Made by a program: the position numbers and the translations under genes
The notes under the pieces: model-generated
The model's database searches: none
What the model was told of the DNA's origin: nothing
What the model saw: only the letters and a program-made list of their open reading frames with translations
Shown here: positions 7,014-10,990 of the stretch, piece after piece
How positions within the stretch are numbered: the stretch's first letter is position 1
Layout of the letters: every line of letters starts with the position of its first letter
From: Methylococcaceae bacterium
Lineage (GTDB): Bacteria; Pseudomonadota; Gammaproteobacteria; Methylococcales; Methylococcaceae
Assembly (NCBI GenBank): GCA_005792805.1
Contig: SXQV01000126.1
Span: forward strand, 1-10,990
Reading direction: 5' to 3'
DNA: 10,990 nt

Positions 7014-9703
7014 GATGTCCTCTTTGAATCGATGAGTTGGCCTATGGCCGGCGCTATCAGAAGGGTTGCCACCAGGCAGGATAGCAGCCCAAGGGTAATG
7101 TCTATGCCCAGTCCTGCTACGCCACGGTAGCTGGCCAGAGTAATTGCACCCAGCCCGGCTAACTCGGTCCCGGCAGCGAGTGCAATGACTTTCCCGGCAT
7201 CCCGCGTAACCGCCCAAGGGCTGTGGTTTTTGAGCTCAATCCAGCGATGACTGTACCAAACGCCATAATCTACCGCCAAGGCAATCACCAGGGGCAGCGC
7301 AATGATATTGGCATAATTGTAACGGAGCCCGCTGATAGCCATCAGCCCCAGCATCCAGCCGCCACCGATGATCAGTGGCAGTGACGCAAGAATGAATCCA
7401 CGGATATTTTGCAGTACTAGTAACAACCAGATGAGGCAAAGACCGGCGGCAAGTAACGTGCCCTGAGTGAAGCTATCGACCACGGCCTTGGTGAAGGCGA
7501 GATGCGTCGTCGGAAATCCCGTGGCTTCGGGCGACACGCTGTAGACCTCCTTGACAAGCTGCTCAAGATTCTCTGGATCGTAAACGCTTTTGGCCGGGAA
7601 GGCGTAGGCCGCCAGCGTCCCATCCGGGGCCACAAAACGATCACGCAAGGTGTCTGGCAAGTTGGCGGGGAGGAGCGGTGCCGCCTCTCGCCAGCCTTGC
7701 ATCAAGCCGATAGCTTGATGCGCTTCCCCGGCCAGCGCATGCAGGAAAGCGCCCGTCCGAGAATGCGTTTTTACCGGATCGGTTTTGGCGGCACTTGATA
7801 AGGCCTCTAGCTGCAATCGAACCTCTTCCAATCCCTGGACCAAATCGGTATGCCCGGCGGAAAAAGCCTGCTCCTGGGCCTCATTGACGCGCTCCGTGGC
7901 TTGCTCGATTAGTTTGAGCAGCGACTGATAGGCGGAAGCCGTTAACCCGGCACGATCCAGCGCGTCGAGCGATCGATTCAGCGTCGGACTGGCCGCCTGC
8001 TGGCCGATCTGCCTCGCCAAATTCAGTCGTGCCTCCGCATCCGCCGGAAACAGGTTGGTGATCGACTGTACTTTAGCGATGGATTTCAGCTGACCGGCTT
8101 CATCGGTGATTCTGCGGAGTTCGTCCAACGTGCCGGCGGTGAAGATGACGACTTCCGATTGAAAATCGGTCTCCTTGACCATCCGCCGCTGATATTGTGC
8201 CGCTTTGGAATTGACAGGCAAGAGAGATAACACGTCGTAATCAAAGGCAATACGGGTGCCAGCATGCAAGCCAGCCAAGGCGGTGCCGACCGCCAGTAGC
8301 ACCAGTAAAATGTCAAGGGGTCTCGGGAACGTCCCTTTCGCGTGGACTGTTTTCTGGTTTGGTGTAGCTTTCGCTGGCTTTAATTTCGGCGGCAACAGCG
8401 CATAGATGGCCGGCTGCACGAACCAGGTGCTGATCAGGATAAGCAGAACCCCACCCGCCGCCACCAGACCAAGTTCAGAAAAACCAGGGAAATCCACAGT
8501 GGCCAAGGCCCCGAAAATCAGTAGCGATGCCCCCCCCGCAGTCATTACCGCATGGAAAGATTTGCCAATCCCATCGGCAATCGCCTCGATCAACGGTTTG
8601 CCGGAACGCCGTGCCTCGGCGATTTGCGAAGTGGTGAAAATGCCGTAGTCGGCACCGAGCCCAAACAGAATTGCCAGAAAGCTGGACGTGATAATGGTCA
8701 GGTGGCCCACCGTTCCTAGAGCCAGGGCCAGGCTCCATAGCGCACCGAGCCCCATGGGGATAAAAATCGCCAGCGCCCACCGGACACTCCGTACCACCAG
8801 AAAGATAAGCGCAGCAATCAAACCGGCAGCGGTCCAGATCACCAGTTTGATGTCCTTTTCGATGTCGATGTATTCCTCGTACTCGATGGCAGGGAGTCCT
8901 GTCAGCACAACACCTGGAGCCACCCGTCCACCAGCCCGATACTCGCCCGAAAGTCTCTCGGCAACCGATGTCACCCGTTCGTTGAAGGGTTGCAGCACCT
9001 TGAAATCTTCCGAATGGCTGCTCGCATGAACAAACAGAAACAACATCTTTCCATCATGCGAAGCAAAGTAGCCATCCCCCAATGGCCCGGCACCCACGCT
9101 GGTCAGTATTCCACTCCAGTCAATGTGATCAGTGACCGACTCACTATTGATCCAGCGCTGCCATTCGCCGAGCGCTGCCCGCATGACTTTCAGCCCTGTA
9201 TTGGCCTGAGTCAGGTCGACATCACTCATTGATGCCGGCATAGCCAATAGGCCCTGCGCGTTTTGCAGAAGCGACTCCAGTGTGGCAGGCTCCGCCACCC
9301 CGGTATTTTCCAGAAGAGTGTTCAGTCCCGCGAGTTGGGACTGCGGCATCAATAAATAAGCGTGCTCAATGAAAAAACGCGAGTCGAGGCGTTCGGTGGC
9401 CTGATCGATCTCCGGTTCTTTTTTGAGCCGGCTGGCCAACTCCGTGGCATAGGCTTCTAAATCGGCGCGAGGGGCGTTTTCAAGGGTGACGACAAGGTCC
9501 GACGCCGCCCCGAACTTCTCCAGAAAGCGATTAAACCGCCAGGCGACTTCCGTGTCTTGTGGCAGCAATGCTTGCCGCGAGGTATAAACCGGGAGGCGCG
9601 AGGCCGCCTGAATGGCAAATACAGAAAGGATCAGCGTGACGGTTAGAACAAGCCAGGGATGCCGGGCGCTAGTCCGGGCCAGCCGGGAAACCAGTTGTTT
9701 CAT
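7010..9703 (-). CDS. bstA: RND/MMPL-family inner-membrane sterol transporter BstA
   Basis: Proton-driven lipid exporter of the RND/MMPL type, related to the hopanoid transporter HpnN; next to osc it is best read as the sterol pump BstA. 897 residues in two repeats. TM1 is at about 17-37, a large periplasmic domain at 38-285, and TM2-6 at about 287-437. TM7 follows at about 463-482, then a second periplasmic domain at 483-745 with a long Gln/Glu/Ala-rich helical part (about 570-640), and TM8-12 at about 747-890. The TM4 and TM10 motifs GADYG (350-354) and VDYG (811-814) carry the aspartates expected for proton relay in this family. It starts at ATG 9703; no strong ribosome site is visible before it. 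It is the first gene of the leftward operon, and its stop overlaps the bstB start. Confidence 0.88.
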   Translation of the reverse strand: MKQLVSRLARTSARHPWLVLTVTLILSVFAIQAASRLPVYTSRQALLPQDTEVAWRFNRFLEKFGAASDLVVTLENAPRADLEAYATELASRLKKEPEIDQATERLDSRFFIEHAYLLMPQSQLAGLNTLLENTGVAEPATLESLLQNAQGLLAMPASMSDVDLTQANTGLKVMRAALGEWQRWINSESVTDHIDWSGILTSVGAGPLGDGYFASHDGKMLFLFVHASSHSEDFKVLQPFNERVTSVAERLSGEYRAGGRVAPGVVLTGLPAIEYEEYIDIEKDIKLVIWTAAGLIAALIFLVVRSVRWALAIFIPMGLGALWSLALALGTVGHLTIITSSFLAILFGLGADYGIFTTSQIAEARRSGKPLIEAIADGIGKSFHAVMTAGGASLLIFGALATVDFPGFSELGLVAAGGVLLILISTWFVQPAIYALLPPKLKPAKATPNQKTVHAKGTFPRPLDILLVLLAVGTALAGLHAGTRIAFDYDVLSLLPVNSKAAQYQRRMVKETDFQSEVVIFTAGTLDELRRITDEAGQLKSIAKVQSITNLFPADAEARLNLARQIGQQAASPTLNRSLDALDRAGLTASAYQSLLKLIEQATERVNEAQEQAFSAGHTDLVQGLEEVRLQLEALSSAAKTDPVKTHSRTGAFLHALAGEAHQAIGLMQGWREAAPLLPANLPDTLRDRFVAPDGTLAAYAFPAKSVYDPENLEQLVKEVYSVSPEATGFPTTHLAFTKAVVDSFTQGTLLAAGLCLIWLLLVLQNIRGFILASLPLIIGGGWMLGLMAISGLRYNYANIIALPLVIALAVDYGVWYSHRWIELKNHSPWAVTRDAGKVIALAAGTELAGLGAITLASYRGVAGLGIDITLGLLSCLVATLLIAPAIGQLIDSKRTS

Positions 9704-9761
9704 GAGTGAGATCTTGTTGGCGTGAAGGAGGTCTGGAGCAAGCTGGAACCGCGCTTCATCT

Positions 9762-9772
9762 CCAATAATTGG
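9762..9772. repeat. Short palindrome upstream of bstA, possible operator
   Basis: CCAAT-A-ATTGG is a perfect 5-bp inverted repeat around one base. It lies 59 bases before the bstA ATG, where a regulator of the sterol transport operon could bind. It could be chance: no second copy and no linked regulator gene are seen in the window. Confidence 0.3.
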
Positions 9773-9867
9773 TCACGAAGTCGTCGCGAGCAGGGCGGCA
9801 TTTTCCGTCAAGTCATGCCCCGGGTCCAATCAAGGCGATTATTGAATCGCTGTGTGGGGCAGGCTTC

Positions 9868-9880
9868 GCACGCTTCGTGC
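9868..9880. repeat. Short inverted repeat in the divergent region
   Basis: GCACG and CGTGC arms (9868-9872 and 9876-9880) flank a 3-base loop. It lies 165 bases from bstA and 160 from the membrane protein gene, with no T-run, so it is not a terminator. It may be an operator or chance. Confidence 0.25.
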
Positions 9881-9949
9881 AAAGTTGGCGGGTCACCATC
9901 CTTGCCCCGGCCCGAGGTCGTGCTGTTCATTCGGTGAGCATGAGTTGTT

Positions 9950-9979
9950 TTGGAATTTTTCGGCAGACTATCGTCTAAA
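9950..9979 (+). promoter_or_regulatory. Possible promoter of the small membrane protein gene
   Basis: TTGGAA (9950-9955, 4 of 6 to the -35 consensus), an 18-base spacer, then TCTAAA (9974-9979, 4 of 6 to the -10 consensus). This would give a leader of about 55 bases before the ATG at 10041. A weak match made by eye. Confidence 0.28.
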
Positions 9980-10040
9980 CGCCCGGACAGACGCCACAAC
10001 GGCGCAATCGATTCAATCATTTCAGTTGGGAGAAAACACC

Positions 10041-10445
10041 ATGGAGATCAACGGCAAGGCCCTGCTCTGGGGTATCGCTATTTTTTTGGGCATCTATGTC
10101 CTCCACATTTCGTTGCTGCCGCTGTTGATCGGCAAGGAAGCGGCAGAAAGCGGAAATCAAGGCGTGCTGTACGCCGTGAATCAAGCGCTCGGACTGGCGA
10201 CTTGTCTGGTGTCAGGCTTTGTGGCGGCAAGGAAGGCCGATCATCATGGCTTTGTACATGGGGGTATTGTTGGAGTTATCGGCACCATCCTGACAGCCCT
10301 CATGGCCATGATCTGGGCCATTCTTACGGGGGCAAAGTTTGCGGGACTGGCAACCATGCCGTTCTGGCTGGTTGTTAATGGCTTCCTCTGTGCCTTTGCC
10401 GGTCTCCTCGCCACCAATATGGTTGAAGACGATGGCGCGATCTGA
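10041..10445 (+). CDS. Small four-helix membrane protein of unknown function
   Basis: 134 residues, starting at ATG 10041 with a GGGAG ribosome site 8 bases upstream; the frame is open further left (to 9852) but that part is not protein-like. Four hydrophobic segments are plain at about residues 8-29, 42-61, 72-95 and 104-125, joined by short polar loops (GKEAAESGN, AARKADHH) and ending in an acidic tail (VEDDGAI). Gly-rich and Ala-rich helices, including FVHGGIVGVIGTI, suggest tight packing. I do not recognise a named family or an enzymatic motif. It is divergent from bstA and shares its upstream region, so a link to membrane lipid make-up is possible, but this rests on position alone. Confidence 0.82.
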   Translation: MEINGKALLWGIAIFLGIYVLHISLLPLLIGKEAAESGNQGVLYAVNQALGLATCLVSGFVAARKADHHGFVHGGIVGVIGTILTALMAMIWAILTGAKFAGLATMPFWLVVNGFLCAFAGLLATNMVEDDGAI

Positions 10446-10533
10446 ACAGATCAGGCCGCGAGGCTCCCGTCATAAAGACGACCCGAGGCGCTCCCTTGAT
10501 TCCCGTCAGATAATTCCGAAACTCCAATGATGC

Positions 10534-10674
10534 CTAGTGGTTCACCTTGTCGCCCTGCTGCTCAACTTTTTGACCTACTTTTTGCATGTCCCTGCCAAGC
10601 CCACTCCAGGTGTTGCAACCCGTGATCGTGAGGCACAGAAAAAGAAAAACCATTGGGTTAAAAAGTGATTTCAT
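10534..10674 (-). CDS. Entericidin A/B-like small lipoprotein
   Basis: A 46-residue protein: Met-Lys, a hydrophobic signal core, lipobox ITGC with Cys20, then a short amphipathic tail NTWSGLGRDMQKVGQKVEQQ. The CNTWSGLGRDMQ part matches the entericidin A/B pattern (CNT..G.G.D.Q). Members are tiny membrane-anchored lipoproteins; in Escherichia coli EcnA and EcnB form an antidote/toxin pair linked to stationary-phase lysis, but most relatives elsewhere are uncharacterised single genes. Only one copy is seen here. No strong ribosome site precedes the ATG at 10674. It converges on the four-helix membrane protein gene with 88 bases between them and no terminator hairpin that I can see. Confidence 0.78.
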   Translation of the reverse strand: MKSLFNPMVFLFLCLTITGCNTWSGLGRDMQKVGQKVEQQGDKVNH

Positions 10675-10743
10675 GGTGGTTTGAATCCCAATCTATTCGG
10701 TGGTGGATGTTGACGAACGGGCAGGTAGTCTCTGCAAGCCCGG

Positions 10744-10773
10744 ATTATCTTAGCCAATCTGCCGGCGACTTAA
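10744..10773 (-). promoter_or_regulatory. Possible promoter of the entericidin-like gene
   Basis: On the minus strand TTAAGT (10773-10768), an 18-base spacer, and GATAAT (10749-10744, 5 of 6 to the -10 consensus). The start of transcription would lie some 60 bases before the ATG at 10674. The -35 match is poor, as is common in stationary-phase promoters, but that reading is only a guess. Confidence 0.32.
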
Positions 10774-10875
10774 AAGCACACCAGGGCTGAACACGCAGCG
10801 TCTCAAGCCCTTCGTACCGGGCGGGTTTTAATGGTTTGAGATCAAGCGCTTTTGCCGTGCTTGAGCGCGGTCGAT

Positions 10876-10904
10876 TAGGTCTCGTCATATTACGCCGGTA
10901 TAAT
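10876..10904 (+). promoter_or_regulatory. Promoter of typA/bipA
   Basis: A perfect -10 box TATAAT at 10899-10904, 37 bases before the typA ATG. The -35 side is weak (TTAGGT at 10875-10880 with 18 bases between). Given the exact -10 and its distance, this is the likely typA promoter, giving a leader of roughly 30 bases. Confidence 0.6.
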
Positions 10905-10941
10905 GCCCGGTTTTGCCATTCATCCTCAGGCCCGCTCCCTC

Positions 10942-10990
10942 ATGATCGAGAAACTTCGCAATATCGCCATTATCGCCCACGTCGACCACG
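10942..10990 (+). CDS. typA: Translation GTPase TypA/BipA (N-terminus only, runs off window)
   Basis: Only 16 codons are in the window, reading MIEKLRNIAIIAHVDH. This is the highly conserved N-terminus of TypA/BipA, leading into the G1 loop (HVDHGKTT) of ribosome-binding translational GTPases of the EF-G/LepA group. BipA acts on the 50S subunit and in cold and stress adaptation. LepA and EF-G share the IAHVDHGKT pattern, but the IEKLRNIAIIAHVDH wording is that of TypA. No strong ribosome site is seen before the ATG. Confidence 0.85.
   Translation, partial: MIEKLRNIAIIAHVDH

Larger units (their letters stand above)
9704..10040. other. Divergent intergenic region between bstA and the small membrane protein gene
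   Basis: 337 bases with no convincing gene; the short open frames here lack ribosome sites and family-like sequence. It should hold the bstABC-osc promoter (leftward) and the promoter of the membrane protein gene (rightward). Two clean inverted repeats are seen: CCAATAATTGG at 9762-9772, about 60 bases ahead of bstA, and GCACG-CTT-CGTGC at 9868-9880. I found no pair of good -35/-10 boxes facing bstA. Confidence 0.6.

Noticed and set aside
7014..7217. N-terminal extension of bstB to an upstream start at 7217
   Set aside because: The added residues are Arg/Cys/His-rich, overlap the end of bstA in another frame, and would bury the signal peptide. The GTG at 7013 has a ribosome site and a GTGA overlap with the bstA stop.
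7010..9703. Hopanoid transporter HpnN as the identity of the RND pump
   Set aside because: The protein is related to HpnN, but no hopanoid genes are present and it is coupled to bstB, bstC and osc. This is a judgement from context; a phylogeny could change it.
9852..10040. Upstream extension of the small membrane protein to 9852
   Set aside because: The extra 63 residues are Cys/Arg/His-rich and not protein-like, and the ATG at 10041 has a good ribosome site at the right distance.
1..10990. Mobile elements, CRISPR arrays or defence genes
   Set aside because: No transposase or integrase, no terminal inverted repeats, no regularly spaced direct repeats were seen; the window is filled by metabolic and housekeeping genes.

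Overview
The window looks like a chromosomal piece of a sterol-making gammaproteobacterium, most likely an aerobic methanotroph of the Methylococcales. This rests on a CYP51 sterol 14-demethylase fused to a 3Fe-4S ferredoxin (a fusion described from Methylococcus capsulatus), an oxidosqualene cyclase with the DCTAE motif, a squalene monooxygenase, and three genes matching the bacterial sterol transporter set BstA/BstB/BstC. Assignment to a taxon is inference; no marker gene is complete enough to prove it.

Layout. Positions 2-1594 (+) hold the 3' part of the cyp51-ferredoxin gene, whose start lies off the left edge. A strong symmetric terminator (1708-1742) separates it from a long leftward gene block on the minus strand, read from right to left: bstA (RND/MMPL inner-membrane pump, 9703-7010), bstB (periplasmic binding protein, 7013-6162), bstC (outer-membrane-type TPR lipoprotein, 6157-5369), osc (oxidosqualene cyclase, 5372-3336) and, after a gap of about 190 bases with a possible promoter of its own, sqmo (squalene monooxygenase, 3142-1781). 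bstA/bstB and bstC/osc overlap by four bases (GTGA and TTGA) and bstB/bstC are four bases apart, so bstABC-osc reads as one tightly coupled operon. To the right of a 337-base divergent region is a rightward gene for a small four-helix membrane protein of unknown function (10041-10445). It is followed by a tiny minus-strand entericidin-like lipoprotein gene (10674-10534) and the first codons of the translation GTPase typA/bipA (10942 to the edge) behind a perfect TATAAT box.

How the genes work together. Squalene is epoxidised by Sqmo, cyclised by Osc to a lanosterol-type sterol and 14-demethylated by the self-supplied Cyp51-ferredoxin. BstA, BstB and BstC would then carry sterols from the inner membrane through the periplasm to the outer membrane. 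C-4 demethylation and sterol reductase genes are not in the window. The small membrane protein, the entericidin-like gene and typA look like ordinary flanking genes, though the membrane protein shares its promoter region with the transport operon.

The main points for a second look are the physical coupling of the sterol transporter to the cyclase, the active-site residues of Osc and Cyp51 that bear on product and substrate choice, and the run of non-ATG starts in the operon.
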